A stretch of DNA of 64,000 nucleotides, from contig JACYLQ010000027.1 in NCBI GenBank assembly GCA_015272395.1, forward strand, positions 124,001 to 188,000, in the 5' to 3' direction. How positions within the stretch are numbered: the stretch's first letter is position 1; each line of letters opens with the position of its first letter. A model generated the notes under the pieces. That model worked only from the letters and a program-made list of their open reading frames with translations, made no database searches and had not been told where the DNA came from. Of the stretch, positions 52,398 to 61,895 are shown in pieces. Both the position numbers and the translations under genes were made by a program. The stretch is from Calothrix sp. C42_A2020_038 (GTDB taxonomy: Bacteria; Cyanobacteriota; Cyanobacteriia; Cyanobacteriales; Nostocaceae).

Positions 52398-53235
52398 TTC
52401 GGACAATTTTGAACATTTATCACCGTCAGGAAGTACTGGCGGCGGTGAATCCTTGACAATAGAAACTGCAATCGCAAATCTAGAAGGTACAGATTTAGGT
52501 TTGCGATTTTATGCTGCTTGGTGGTTGGGTAGATTTCGAGTTAACGAACCAAGAGCTATTACTCTGTTAATCGAAGCACTTGCGGATGAAGCCGACAAAA
52601 CACCCGAAGGTGGTTATCCTCTGCGACGCAATGCAGCACGCGCGCTAGGTAAATTAGGTGATCAACGAGCGGTACCTGCCTTAATTCAAAGTTTAGAATG
52701 TTCAGATTATTTTGTGCGCGAAGCTGCCGCCGAATCTTTGGGTATGTTAGCAGATTCGAGCGCAATTCCAGCTTTACATAATTTATTAACTACTGGGTTA
52801 ACTGGTGACCAATTACTGATTGAGCCAACTCCCAGTCAACCATATGATGCCATCCTCGAAGCTTTAGGCTGTCTCGATTCCAAAAATTCGATACCGCAAA
52901 TTCAACTATTTTTAAAACATCCCATCGAACGAGTGCAGTACTCCGCTGCCCGCGCGATGTACCAACTGACTCAAGATGCTGCCTATGGAGAGCGTTTAGT
53001 ACAAGCTTTAGCTGGTGATAACTTACAACTACGACGCGCTGCACTAGCGGATTTAGGTGCAATTGGATACTTTCAAGCTGCAGACGCAATCGCTCAAACC
53101 CTTGCCGAAAACAGCTTAAAGCTAATTGCACTGAAAGGATTGCTGGAATATCAGGTAAGAGAGTTAACACCCCCCACCCCCACTTTATCTAACGGTGCTA
53201 TAAAAGTCATGAAATTAATGGACTCTCTACTTTAA
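52387..53235 (+). CDS. cpcE: Phycocyanobilin lyase subunit CpcE
   Basis: 282 residues from the ATG at 52387, inside the cpcD stop region. It consists of HEAT-like repeats: GLRFYAAWWLGRFR, RRNAARALGKLGDQRAVPALI, FVREAAAESLGMLADSSAIPALH and later RAALADLGAIG. CpcE and CpcF form a heterodimer that attaches phycocyanobilin to the Cys84-type site of CpcA. The N-terminal 25 residues are Ser/Gly-rich and probably loose. The gene is followed by a repeat-rich gap of about 135 bases before cpcF. Confidence 0.95.
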   Translation: MNSSSDNFEHLSPSGSTGGGESLTIETAIANLEGTDLGLRFYAAWWLGRFRVNEPRAITLLIEALADEADKTPEGGYPLRRNAARALGKLGDQRAVPALIQSLECSDYFVREAAAESLGMLADSSAIPALHNLLTTGLTGDQLLIEPTPSQPYDAILEALGCLDSKNSIPQIQLFLKHPIERVQYSAARAMYQLTQDAAYGERLVQALAGDNLQLRRAALADLGAIGYFQAADAIAQTLAENSLKLIALKGLLEYQVRELTPPTPTLSNGAIKVMKLMDSLL

Positions 53236-53239
53236 ATAG

Positions 53240-53360
53240 TTACGAATTGTGAGTTGTGAGTTGAAACTAAAAGCTAAAAAATTGAGTGAACAATATATTT
53301 ATTGTTTTTATTCTTAACTCCTACTTCCCAACTCCGTTCCTCCGTTCCTCCTAACTTAAT
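53240..53360. repeat. Heptamer repeat tract between cpcE and cpcF
   Basis: GAGTTGTGAGTTG-like heptamers and the complement AACTCCTACTTCC... run through the gap, with CCGTTCCTCCGTTCCTCC in tandem. This is the same short repeat family as elsewhere, placed in the middle of an operon. Confidence 0.75.
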
Positions 53361-53370
53361 TATTAAAATT

Positions 53371-54090
53371 ATGACTAGTAATGTTGCCCAAAAACTAATT
53401 CATGCAGTCGAAGAAGCTGATTCTTCGACAAAGTTAGTTGAAGCTGTACAAAATCTTGCTGCTTTAGGTTTGGAAGAAGCTGTACCAACACTAATTGCAG
53501 CTTTAGGATACAACAATCCCGGCGCCGCAGTTGCGGCAGTAGATGGATTAATACTAGTTGGTTCTAAAGCAGTCAAACCTTTATTAGAATTAATCGATAA
53601 CTATAATTATGGAGCGCGCGCTTGGGCTGTACGTGCATTAGCAGGAATTGGCGACCCCAGAGGTTTTGAAACTCTACTTGATGCCGCAAAAAATGACTTT
53701 GCTCTAAGTGTACGTCGAGCAGCAGCACGCGGTTTGGGTACTATTCGCTGGCAAGAAATGCCACTACAGCAAGCACAAAATTCTCAGTCACAAGCACTTG
53801 AAACTCTTGTTGAAGTTTGCTCTGATCCAGAGTGGGTTGTGCGCTACGCAGCAGTCACAGGACTCGAAGCTCTCTCATTGGCTATTTGTGAAACTCAACC
53901 TGAAAAACTACCCCAAATTACAGCACAACTTCTGCAAATGGCAAGCGACGATGAAGAAATTGCGATTCGCGCTCGTGCTTGGATGGCACTACATCCACTA
54001 CAAAACAATACAGAACTACCCAAAATTAGATTTACAGAATCTCAAGAAGAAAAAGAAGTGCCAAGTCGCGGCGGTGGTAGAAGACTTTGA
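53371..54090 (+). CDS. cpcF: Phycocyanobilin lyase subunit CpcF
   Basis: 239 residues from the ATG at 53371; the sequence upstream of it (from 53302) is repeat-derived, so it is not used. HEAT-like repeats are clear: AVPTLIAALGYNNPGAAVAAVDGLILVG, ARAWAVRALAGIGDPRGFETLL, VRRAAARGLGTI and VVRYAAVTGLEALS. It forms the heterodimer with CpcE. The Arg-rich C-terminus (PSRGGGRRL) is a little unusual. A stem GTCCCTACCTA... follows at 54113. A weak ribosome-binding site precedes its start. Confidence 0.94.
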   Translation: MTSNVAQKLIHAVEEADSSTKLVEAVQNLAALGLEEAVPTLIAALGYNNPGAAVAAVDGLILVGSKAVKPLLELIDNYNYGARAWAVRALAGIGDPRGFETLLDAAKNDFALSVRRAAARGLGTIRWQEMPLQQAQNSQSQALETLVEVCSDPEWVVRYAAVTGLEALSLAICETQPEKLPQITAQLLQMASDDEEIAIRARAWMALHPLQNNTELPKIRFTESQEEKEVPSRGGGRRL

Positions 54091-54381
54091 ACAAGAAATT
54101 TTGAGCGCAAGTCCCTACCTAAACTTCGTTGTAGGTAGGGGCAACGCACTTCTAGTTGAGCAAACTTATACCGTGGAGTTGGACTTGCCGATATTTACGG
54201 GTTTATGCCTAGATATGCATAGGTTTTTAGAAGCGGTAGATAGCGGTGCGTTCAATAAATCCGAACATCTGTATTGTTAATGTACAATAAGTATGTGTAG
54301 ACATTGCCTACTATCCAAAGTCAGGTGGATATTGTCCACCATGAATACAGGTAAAAGGCGATAATTATAAAATAAGCTGCA

Positions 54382-56697
54382 ATGTCATCTCAGCAGTGGA
54401 ATTTAATCACAAGCGAACCACCACCACAGTGGTTTATCGAGGAAGTGAAACGCTATACCCCAAACTCCAGTGGTAAGTTTGCCGCAAAGTTATTGTGGCA
54501 ACGAGGAGTTTGTGAAGTTGAACAGCTAGAAGAATTTATCAATCCAAAAGCATATAAATCGGCAAGTCCGTTTGAGTTTGGACAAGAAATGCAGTTGGCA
54601 ATAGCACGATTACAAGCAGCGCGCGCAAACCGTGAAAAAGTTGCAATATGGGGAGACTTTGACGCAGATGGTATTACTTCTACATCTGTGTTATGGGATG
54701 GCTTAGGACAGTTTTTTGTTCAAAATACTAAATTAATTTATTACATACCCAACCGAATTACTGAATCTCACGGACTTAATATTAAAGGGATTGAGATGCT
54801 TGCCAAACAGGGTTGTAAGCTAATTGTCACCTGTGATACAGGTAGTACCAATATCGAAGAAATTACTTATGCGAATCGATTGGGAATTGATGTAATTGTT
54901 ACAGATCATCATACATTACCAGCTGAACGTCCTCCAGTTACAGCTATAATTAACCCTCGTTATTTACCCAACGAACACCGATTGTACAATCTTTCTGGAG
55001 TTGCAGTTGCCTATAAATTAGTCGAAGCACTTTACACAGCTTTGCCAAATGTTCCACAGCAACCACTTGAAGATTTACTCGATTTAGTTGCAGTTGGACT
55101 AATTGCAGATTTAGTAAAATTGAGCGGTGATTGTCGTTATTTAGCGCAGCTAGGAATTCAGCGTTTGCAAACCGATTTTCAACAACCACCAGCACAGCGT
55201 CGGCGCCCAGGAGTAGGAAAGCTACTAGAACTATGCCAAAAAAGTGGTGATAGACCTACCGATATTTCCTTTGGTTTAGGGCCGCGCATCAATGCTGTTA
55301 GTCGTATTCAAGGTGACGCAAGATTTTGTGTAGAATTACTTACAAGCCGAGATCAAAATCGTGTTAATCAGCTAGCAGAAGAAACCGAACTTGCAAACGC
55401 TCGTCGTAAATCGCTACAAAAAGACATCACACAGCAAGTCAATCAAAAACTTGCTCAAGTAGATTTATCTACTACCCATGTTATTGTCCTTGAAGACCCA
55501 CAGTGGGCGCCTGGGGTCTTAGGATTAGTGGCCGGACAAGTAGCACAGGACACTGGTCGGCCAACTATTTTACTAAGTACAGAACATTCCCCATCTTCCA
55601 CTAGTCTTCTTGCTCGTGGTTCTGCACGTTCGGTAAATTCGGTTGATTTATATCAACTAGTTAAAGACCAAGCTCACTTACTGCATAAATTTGGTGGACA
55701 TCCATTTGCAGCAGGGCTAAGTTTACCTGTTGAGAATATTCCTTTATTTTCCGAAGCGATTGACCAACAACTGCGAAAAACTATTGGCACAGCATCACTG
55801 GCGCCAACAGTGGAAGCTGATATTACAGTCACAGTAGCAGATTTAGGCAAAGAGTTATTTTTAGAACTTAGATTGCTTGAACCTTGCGGGATGGGCAACC
55901 CTGTTCCTAAACTTCTGATTCAAAATTGCTGGTTTGAAAATGCTTGGCACCGCAATCAACAAGATACACAAGGTAAAAAAATACAATATATCAAAGCCGA
56001 GTTTGATATTCGCGATTACTCCACAAATAACCCATTCCCAGGTGTATGGTGGGGACACTATAAAGATGAACTACCACTGGAAAAATGTGACTGTATCGTA
56101 GAACTTGACTATAACAGCTTTAAAAAACGCCATGAAATTCGCTTGATTGCAGTTCGTCCTAGCAATAACTCACTACCTCACACTCAAAAAATACCAGACA
56201 TACTCGATTGGCGAAATCTCAAAACTGAGGACTCAGCACTTTTACTCACAGATTGTCCAACAAGTTGGGATGAAATACGTGCGTGGATTAAAAAGTCATA
56301 TCATCTTAACCAACCTTTAGCATTGGCTTGGTCAGAACCAAAAAATCAATCACCCAAAGAAATTTGGCGCCAACTTGCAGGACTTGCTAAATACCTCGCA
56401 CGTACTCAGCAACCAGTTACTCGTGTGCAACTGCTTTCAAAACTTGGTATTGGAGACCAACCCTTACATTTAGGGTTAAAAGCTTTACGACATCTCGGAT
56501 TAAAAAGCACTTTCCGCGACCGTAGTCTACTATTTACCGAAGACACCCACCATAAATCAAACTATGCTTTAGCCCAATCTTCGCTTCATCTTTTTTTAGC
56601 CGCAGTCCAAGAAGAACAATTTCAACGTGCTTATTTTGCGGAAGTACCTCTTGCTGCGGTAAAAGCGATTGCATCTGGAATCGAGGTTGGATTTTAG
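54382..56697 (+). CDS. recJ: Single-stranded-DNA-specific exonuclease RecJ
   Basis: A 771-residue RecJ. The DHH phosphoesterase domain has WGDFDADGITSTSVL (motif I), VTCDTGSTN, and VTDHHTLPAE (DHH). A second half contains the DHHA1-like domain with KFGGHPFAAGLS and GSARSVNSVDLYQLV. A C-terminal part of about 200 residues is helical and probably a RecJ-type OB/extra domain found in cyanobacteria. The enzyme degrades ssDNA 5' to 3' in recombination repair. It follows cpcF with about 290 bases between them and has no direct tie to phycobilisome genes. Two Mn-type ion sites are inferred. Confidence 0.95.
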   Translation: MSSQQWNLITSEPPPQWFIEEVKRYTPNSSGKFAAKLLWQRGVCEVEQLEEFINPKAYKSASPFEFGQEMQLAIARLQAARANREKVAIWGDFDADGITSTSVLWDGLGQFFVQNTKLIYYIPNRITESHGLNIKGIEMLAKQGCKLIVTCDTGSTNIEEITYANRLGIDVIVTDHHTLPAERPPVTAIINPRYLPNEHRLYNLSGVAVAYKLVEALYTALPNVPQQPLEDLLDLVAVGLIADLVKLSGDCRYLAQLGIQRLQTDFQQPPAQRRRPGVGKLLELCQKSGDRPTDISFGLGPRINAVSRIQGDARFCVELLTSRDQNRVNQLAEETELANARRKSLQKDITQQVNQKLAQVDLSTTHVIVLEDPQWAPGVLGLVAGQVAQDTGRPTILLSTEHSPSSTSLLARGSARSVNSVDLYQLVKDQAHLLHKFGGHPFAAGLSLPVENIPLFSEAIDQQLRKTIGTASLAPTVEADITVTVADLGKELFLELRLLEPCGMGNPVPKLLIQNCWFENAWHRNQQDTQGKKIQYIKAEFDIRDYSTNNPFPGVWWGHYKDELPLEKCDCIVELDYNSFKKRHEIRLIAVRPSNNSLPHTQKIPDILDWRNLKTEDSALLLTDCPTSWDEIRAWIKKSYHLNQPLALAWSEPKNQSPKEIWRQLAGLAKYLARTQQPVTRVQLLSKLGIGDQPLHLGLKALRHLGLKSTFRDRSLLFTEDTHHKSNYALAQSSLHLFLAAVQEEQFQRAYFAEVPLAAVKAIASGIEVGF

Positions 56698-56814
56698 ATT
56701 TTAGATTTGTAATACTCGATGGTAGGATTAGTATCACAGGTGAACTTTAGATGGTTTTAAAAATGCAAATGAATTGTCAGGTTGATCTTGGCTCTCCGTT
56801 AACCAACTAAAATT

Positions 56815-57519
56815 TTAATTAATCTTTGTTTCTCGTTCACACTTGTAACCAATTTGGCGCCAAGCATCTAAGTTGACATCTGTAAGTTTGATTACATTTG
56901 CACATTGCGGATGCGTAAAATGGCTCAAACCAGCCCAAGCGAAACTGCGAATTATATCTAGTGCAGTTTTAAAAAATGATTCTTTGTTTCCGGGAACACC
57001 TTGCTCTTGCACAACGTCAAGCTCTACCCAGATACCATGCGCTCCTAAAATAATTTGTGCCATCCACTTAGCACGGGGCAAATGACTTTGCGAAGTAATT
57101 AACCGAAGTTTACGAACCTCCCATCTCTCCAAAATTGGTAAGCTGTAGAAAAAATTTTCAAACGTTGAATTGGCACATTTTTCTAGCCAAATATTGTCTA
57201 AAATAACTTGTTTGCGTTGAAAAATCGATAAAATACACGGTTCTTGTGAACCTTGCGAGATCAGAGTGGGTATTTTCGCATTTTTAGACGCTAATTCAGC
57301 CGCATACACTTCGCGTTGAATGCTTCCACCTAGAACAAAAGTGGCACTGACTGGCTTGGAAGATGCATTGATTAGGGTTATAGTGTTAAGAACCAGCCAA
57401 ATGCAAAGGAGAAAGCACAAACCAACGGTAAATATTTGTAAAAATTGCCACCTCAACCATCGAGGTCTACGGATTGTCCGAATCAAAAATGTGTAAATTC
57501 TTGTACTATTGTTAATCAT
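56815..57519 (-). CDS. YdcF/SanA-family (DUF218) membrane-anchored protein
   Basis: A 234-residue protein with one N-terminal TM (WQFLQIFTVGLCFLLCIWLVLNTITLI, about 24-50) followed by the DUF218 domain. The core SATFVLGGSIQREVYAAELA has the Rossmann-like first motif, and LRLITSQSHLPRAKWMAQIILG is the second family motif. Members are believed to act in cell envelope or murein metabolism, but their reaction is not known. It faces the periplasm if the TM orients N-in. It is convergent with recJ. Confidence 0.87.
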   Translation of the reverse strand: MINNSTRIYTFLIRTIRRPRWLRWQFLQIFTVGLCFLLCIWLVLNTITLINASSKPVSATFVLGGSIQREVYAAELASKNAKIPTLISQGSQEPCILSIFQRKQVILDNIWLEKCANSTFENFFYSLPILERWEVRKLRLITSQSHLPRAKWMAQIILGAHGIWVELDVVQEQGVPGNKESFFKTALDIIRSFAWAGLSHFTHPQCANVIKLTDVNLDAWRQIGYKCERETKIN

Positions 57520-57825
57520 AAAATTTAATGGAGCAATCTTGCAATTAATTCCTACAATTTAGGAATTCAAATGCTATCGTAATAGGGAAAAGATGGTGTA
57601 CTTCATGGCTGTGTAAATGTTTAATTTGATTCTAATTTAATGTGAGGGTGAATCAGTTAATATCAAGAGATAGTGTTGCAAAAGTTACATAAATTTTTCA
57701 GCATAAATTTCCGGCAAATGTTTCAGGTTCAAGAAAACCTAAACAGTATAAAGACTTATGGAGCTTCTCCCAAAAGCTAATTGCTCAACTGTCAACCAAT
57801 ATTAAAATTATTCCAGCTGATATAC
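57520..57825. other. Intergenic region between divergent genes
   Basis: About 305 bases, AT-rich, likely containing the promoters of the YdcF-type and ctp genes. No gene or notable repeat. Confidence 0.5.
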
Positions 57826-59175
57826 ATGAACCAATCTGCGAAACGTTACTCGCCGCTGCAAGTCGCTTTGATTGGTGGAGCTATTGCCTCCACAGCTATG
57901 CTTTCTGTGTTTGGTCCGGCGTGGTGTCGCTCGGTTCGCGCTGCACTACAAGATAGCCCAAAAGCGATTGTAGACCAAGTATGGCAGCTAGTAAACCGTG
58001 AGTATGTTGATGGCAGTTTTAATCAACAAAACTGGGTGGCAATTCGCCAGGAATTGTTGAGTAAAAACTACTCATCACCCGAAGAAGCATATACTGCCAT
58101 TCGTGGCGCCTTACAAAAACTGAATGACCCATATACTCGATTTTTAGACCCCAAACAGTACGAAACCCTTACTAGCCAAACTTCAGGCGAAGTATCTGGG
58201 ATTGGCATCCGAATGGAGGTGAATAGTAATACCAAGCGTTTAACCGTTGTTGAGGCTATAGAAAATTCGCCAGCTCTCAAAGCTGGTGTCAAACCAGGCG
58301 ACCAAATTGTGGCAATTGATGGCAAACCAACCCAGGATATGAAGGTTGAGGATGCTTCAAAGTTGATTCGTGGTAAAGCTGGAACTCAATTAACTTTGAG
58401 GTTATTCCGCGAAGGGCAAAGTAATTTTGAACTAAAGTTAACGCGAGCAACTATTGAGGTTCCAACTGTCCGTTATGCCTTGCGCCAAGAAGGTCAAAAA
58501 CGTGTTGGCTATATCCGTTTGCGTGAATTCAGCGCTCATGCCGGAGACCAGATGCGGAGAGCTATCCGTGATTTAAACACAAAAGGCGCCGATAGCTACG
58601 TACTAGATTTACGCGGAAATCCTGGTGGTTTGTTACAAGCGAGTATTGAAATTGCTCGCATGTGGATGAACGATGGTTCAATTGTTCGCACTGTAGACCG
58701 TCAGGGTGCAAGCAGTGAAACCTTCAAAGCTAACCGTACAGCATTGACAAATTTACCTCTTGCTGTATTGATAGATGGTAATTCAGCCAGTGCGAGCGAA
58801 ATTTTGACAGGTGCGCTCAAAGATAATAATCGTGCAGTTGTAATTGGTTCTCAAAGCTTTGGTAAGGCTCTTGTCCAGTCAGTACACGAACTAGCAGATG
58901 GTTCGGGTGTTGCAATTACAATTGCCCATTACTACACACCAAAAGGTACCGATATTAACCGTAAGGGAATTACTCCGGATATTAAGCTTGACTTGAGCGA
59001 CGCACAGCAGCGATATCTAGCATCGAATCCAGATTTACTGGGTACGCAAAATGACCCTCAGTACGCACGCGCGCTTGCTGTTTTATATAGTAATAATTTT
59101 GCAAAACCTTCTTTGAATCCGAACCAAACTTCGCAACGACCTTTTAACGGACGCGCAATGGATTTAAAGTTGTAA
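57826..59175 (+). CDS. Carboxyl-terminal processing protease (Ctp)
   Basis: 449 residues from the ATG at 57826 (a TTG upstream rejected because MNQSAKRYSPLQVALIGGA is the natural signal-anchor start). The N-terminal TM/signal is LQVALIGGAIASTAMLSVFG. The PDZ domain runs from about 100 to 190 (GIRMEVNSNTKRLTVVE; GVKPGDQIVAIDGK). The S41 serine/lysine peptidase domain (190-420) has IDGNSASASEILTGALK with the catalytic Ser, and SFGKALVQSVHEL with the catalytic Lys. Paralogues include CtpA, which matures the D1 protein of photosystem II, and CtpB; which one this is remains open. It is exported to the thylakoid lumen or periplasm. Confidence 0.93.
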   Translation: MNQSAKRYSPLQVALIGGAIASTAMLSVFGPAWCRSVRAALQDSPKAIVDQVWQLVNREYVDGSFNQQNWVAIRQELLSKNYSSPEEAYTAIRGALQKLNDPYTRFLDPKQYETLTSQTSGEVSGIGIRMEVNSNTKRLTVVEAIENSPALKAGVKPGDQIVAIDGKPTQDMKVEDASKLIRGKAGTQLTLRLFREGQSNFELKLTRATIEVPTVRYALRQEGQKRVGYIRLREFSAHAGDQMRRAIRDLNTKGADSYVLDLRGNPGGLLQASIEIARMWMNDGSIVRTVDRQGASSETFKANRTALTNLPLAVLIDGNSASASEILTGALKDNNRAVVIGSQSFGKALVQSVHELADGSGVAITIAHYYTPKGTDINRKGITPDIKLDLSDAQQRYLASNPDLLGTQNDPQYARALAVLYSNNFAKPSLNPNQTSQRPFNGRAMDLKL

Positions 59176-59232
59176 CAAAAAGTTATGAGTTAATAGTTAT
59201 GACTAACTCTTAACTCCTAACTTTTAATCATG
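59176..59232. repeat. Heptamer repeats
   Basis: TTATGAGTTAATAGTTATGAC and CTAACTCTTAACTCCTAAC form inverted and tandem copies of the window-wide heptamer after the ctp gene. It lies before the glycosyltransferase gene. Confidence 0.75.
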
Positions 59233-59305
59233 TCAATTCAGGATTTTGAGATGGGAATACTATTAACGTAAGTAGTAAGTCCTATTATTCAAAGTCCTTA
59301 ATTTT

Positions 59306-60286
59306 ATGAGTTGTGAACTAGGCAATACATTAACCGATACAAGTAAGCAATCAAAATATCTGCCCAAAGTTTCTGTGGTTGTGCCTATATATAACGGTGA
59401 AGCTGATTTGGGGGAGCTAATAGCTTGTTTCTTGGCACAAACTTATCCATCTGAAAAGGTAGAGTATTTACTTGTAGACAATAATAGCAGCGATAATACT
59501 TTACAATCACTGCATACAGCCGCAGAAAATTACCCAATTAGAATTCGTGCGTTGAGCGAAGATAAAATTCAAAGTTCCTATGCTGCTCGCAACACAGGAA
59601 TCCGCGCGGCAACCGGAGAAATTATTGCGTTTACAGACGCAGACTGTCGTCCACAGCCACAATGGTTAGAATCATTAGTGCAGCCCTTTGCAAACCTTGG
59701 TGTGGTAATTGTCGCAGGTGAAATTGTTTCACTTCCTGGCAAGACATTACTTGAAAGATTTGCCGACCTTGAGGAAACTTTATCACAAAAACATACTTTA
59801 GCGCATAAATTTTATCCTTACGGTCAAACAGCGAATTTGGCGATTCGCCGTATTACGTTACAAAAAGTCGGTTTATTCCGCCCTTACCTGACAACAGGGG
59901 GAGATGCGGACATTTGCTGGCGAATTCAACAGCAGCATATTGGTTCGTTAGAATTTGCACCTGATGCAATTGTTCAACACCGTCATCGTACTACTTTCAA
60001 TGAACTTGCCTCCCAATGGCGCCGTTACGGACGTTCCAATCGCTATCTACACGAATTACATGGTGTAGATTTAATGCGTGCCATAACCCTCAAAGAATGT
60101 GCTTACCGCTTAATACGCTGGACTTTCAAAGAAGTACCTAAGCTGAGTCTAAAAGCTTTAATAGGCAAAGCCAGCCTTATGAATTTATTAATTACTCCCA
60201 TCGGATTATTTACAGCTAGAGCGCGTTATTACGGTCAAAGCGAAGCTCAATTGCCAGAAAATGCTACCCAGATCGATTGGTTGTAA
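59306..60286 (+). CDS. Glycosyltransferase family 2 protein
   Basis: A 326-residue GT2 enzyme. Motifs: VSVVVPIYNGEADLGELIACF (nucleotide-binding strand), VDNNSSDNT, and the metal-binding FTDADCRPQPQWLE near residue 105. The acceptor-side motif GGDADICWRIQQQ and the later HRHRTTFNELASQWRRYGRSNR are also typical. No multiple TMs, although a C-terminal LITPIGLF segment may touch membranes. It probably adds a sugar in exopolysaccharide or lipid-glycan synthesis. The response-regulator gene follows after 80 bases, the frame before its ATG overlapping the GT stop. Confidence 0.9.
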   Translation: MSCELGNTLTDTSKQSKYLPKVSVVVPIYNGEADLGELIACFLAQTYPSEKVEYLLVDNNSSDNTLQSLHTAAENYPIRIRALSEDKIQSSYAARNTGIRAATGEIIAFTDADCRPQPQWLESLVQPFANLGVVIVAGEIVSLPGKTLLERFADLEETLSQKHTLAHKFYPYGQTANLAIRRITLQKVGLFRPYLTTGGDADICWRIQQQHIGSLEFAPDAIVQHRHRTTFNELASQWRRYGRSNRYLHELHGVDLMRAITLKECAYRLIRWTFKEVPKLSLKALIGKASLMNLLITPIGLFTARARYYGQSEAQLPENATQIDWL

Positions 60287-60366
60287 TAATTCAATTTTTT
60301 GATCAGGTGCTACAGGGCGCCGAAATTTCGTTAAATTGGAGAAAAGTATGGGACAAGGATGATTCG

Positions 60367-61059
60367 ATGTCAGCACAATTGTTACTGGTAGATGATGAAC
60401 CAGGATTGCGCGAAGCCGTAAAAGATTATTTAGAGGATAGTGGTTTCAGCGTTCAAGTTGCCAGTAACGCCCGTGAAGGGTGGGATTTGATGCAACAAAA
60501 TACACCAGACTTACTAATTTCAGATATTATGATGCCGCAGGTGGATGGCTATCAATTTCTGAAGCAGGTACGCGATGACGCTCGTTTTAAATCATTACCT
60601 GTAATATTCCTAACAGCGAAAGGAATGACAGGCGACCGTATTCAAGGATACCAAGCTGGAGTCGATGCTTATTTACCAAAACCATTTGACCCAGATGAGT
60701 TGGTAGCTATTGTCGAAAATTTATTGGCGCGTCGTACTCCAGTTCAACAGTCAGATGATGAGGCAGAAACACCAGATATTGCAGAACTAGCCAAACAAAT
60801 TGCCCAAATCAAGGCTTTGTTAACACAGAAAAACGCAATAGCCCAATCACCAGCTCCATTTACCATAGATTTAACCCCAAGAGAGCAAAGCGTTTTAAAT
60901 CTCGTTGCCGAAGGGTTAATGAATAAAGAAATAGCCCGACGTTTAGATACTAGTGTTCGCAACGTCGAAAAGTACGTTAGTCGTCTGTTTAGCAAAACTG
61001 GTACAAATAGTCGTACTGAATTGGTACGTTTTGCCCTTGAACATGGACTAGCAAAGTAA
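60367..61059 (+). CDS. Response regulator with LuxR-type output
   Basis: 230 residues from the ATG at 60367; a longer frame from 60277 begins in the glycosyltransferase gene and is rejected because MSAQLLLVDDEPGLREAV is the natural start. The receiver has DDEPG, the phosphorylation Asp in LLISDIMMPQVDG, and LTAKGMTGD with KPFDPDEL. The LuxR HTH is near the C-terminus: LTPREQSVLNLVAEGLMNKEIARRL, then VRNVEKYVSRLFSKTGTNSRTELVRFAL. The linker is acidic and Gln-rich. It differs from the NarL pair at 10827 and 43900, and resembles chloroplast Ycf29 in type. No kinase is adjacent. Confidence 0.9.
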   Translation: MSAQLLLVDDEPGLREAVKDYLEDSGFSVQVASNAREGWDLMQQNTPDLLISDIMMPQVDGYQFLKQVRDDARFKSLPVIFLTAKGMTGDRIQGYQAGVDAYLPKPFDPDELVAIVENLLARRTPVQQSDDEAETPDIAELAKQIAQIKALLTQKNAIAQSPAPFTIDLTPREQSVLNLVAEGLMNKEIARRLDTSVRNVEKYVSRLFSKTGTNSRTELVRFALEHGLAK

Positions 61060-61613
61060 GATTAACCCCACCTCTGTTTCGGTTGCTGCAACCCCTCCCT
61101 GTTAACAGGGAAGGGCAGAAAAAAGGTGGGTACTAGATTCCCTTTAGACAATTATTTTAGTTGAAAGAATTACCCTGGAAAGAAAAAATTGTTCAACCTT
61201 TACCTCACTTTTGAGCAAGGAACGATTGGTTTAGTAGGCACCCAAGTGTTGTCTGTAGTGTAATGGGTGAAGGCTAGTGTAAACACTGCAACGAAGTTCC
61301 GTAGATTCAAGTAGGGCTTGGCTATAACTGAGGCTCTAAGTAACTAGAATGAAGCTTAACGCTGCTTAGAAAGAAGGAAATACCTAACAAATACTAAAGT
61401 TAATTATAGGCGTTCCTACTGACCTGTAACGTGCTAAAAAATAATTTGAGCCTTTGAGAGTCAAGATAGAATCAGGATACACGTTGTAAAGTGTTTGTTA
61501 CATGAAGCCGACTGGAATTTGAAGTCAGCATAGAGACAAAAAAACAGGCAAACCTAAAAAAATTCACTGTTTTGTTTATGTGGGTTGCTGTACTTGTCTT
61601 AATTATTTCAAAA
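61060..61613. other. Intergenic region between convergent genes
   Basis: A hairpin CCCTCCCTGTTAACAGGGAAGGG at about 61086-61108 follows the regulator. The block at 61190-61440 is richer in GC than average and includes stems (AGTGTAAACACT; GGAAC with GTTCC), without an open frame. This may be a non-coding RNA, but I do not recognise a known family. Confidence 0.45.
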
Positions 61614-61895
61614 TTATTGACAATTTTCAGTAGAATTGCGTAAACGCATCAATTGACGACGCATTTGTGGAGACGCTTTTAACTCCGTAATTTCATGAGC
61701 TTTAACCGCAGCCTGCAAAGTCTCAATAAAATCATCTGAACCATCAACTAGAGCTTCTAAAAGTACTTGTAACAACTGGTCACGGTCTGCAAATAGACTC
61801 TTTTCCTCTATCAAGCGGAACTTGAGATGGATTTCACACTCGTATACACCGACTTCTACGCTATTAATTTGGCGTGGTAACGCTTTCGAGTTCAT
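61614..61895 (-). CDS. Short cyanobacterial protein, possible heterocyst regulator
   Basis: A 93-residue protein MNSKALPRQINSVEVGVYEC..., with an acidic helical middle (DRDQLLQVLLEALVDGSDDF) and a basic C-terminal helix (SPQMRRQLMRLRNSTENC). I associate it with the short cyanobacterial family linked to heterocyst differentiation (Npun_R1517-like), but only from memory, so this is a suggestion. A beta-like EVGVYECEIHLKFRLI at 14-29 precedes the helices. It is transcribed alone from a long AT-rich upstream region. A ribosome-binding site AGGAATCC is present 8 bases before the start. Function is unproven. Confidence 0.7.
   Translation of the reverse strand: MNSKALPRQINSVEVGVYECEIHLKFRLIEEKSLFADRDQLLQVLLEALVDGSDDFIETLQAAVKAHEITELKASPQMRRQLMRLRNSTENCQ

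Noticed and set aside
61086-61108. Intrinsic terminator CCCTCCC...GGGAAGGG after the response regulator
   Set aside because: The stem is strong, but no T-run follows on the plus strand; more likely an intergenic palindrome.
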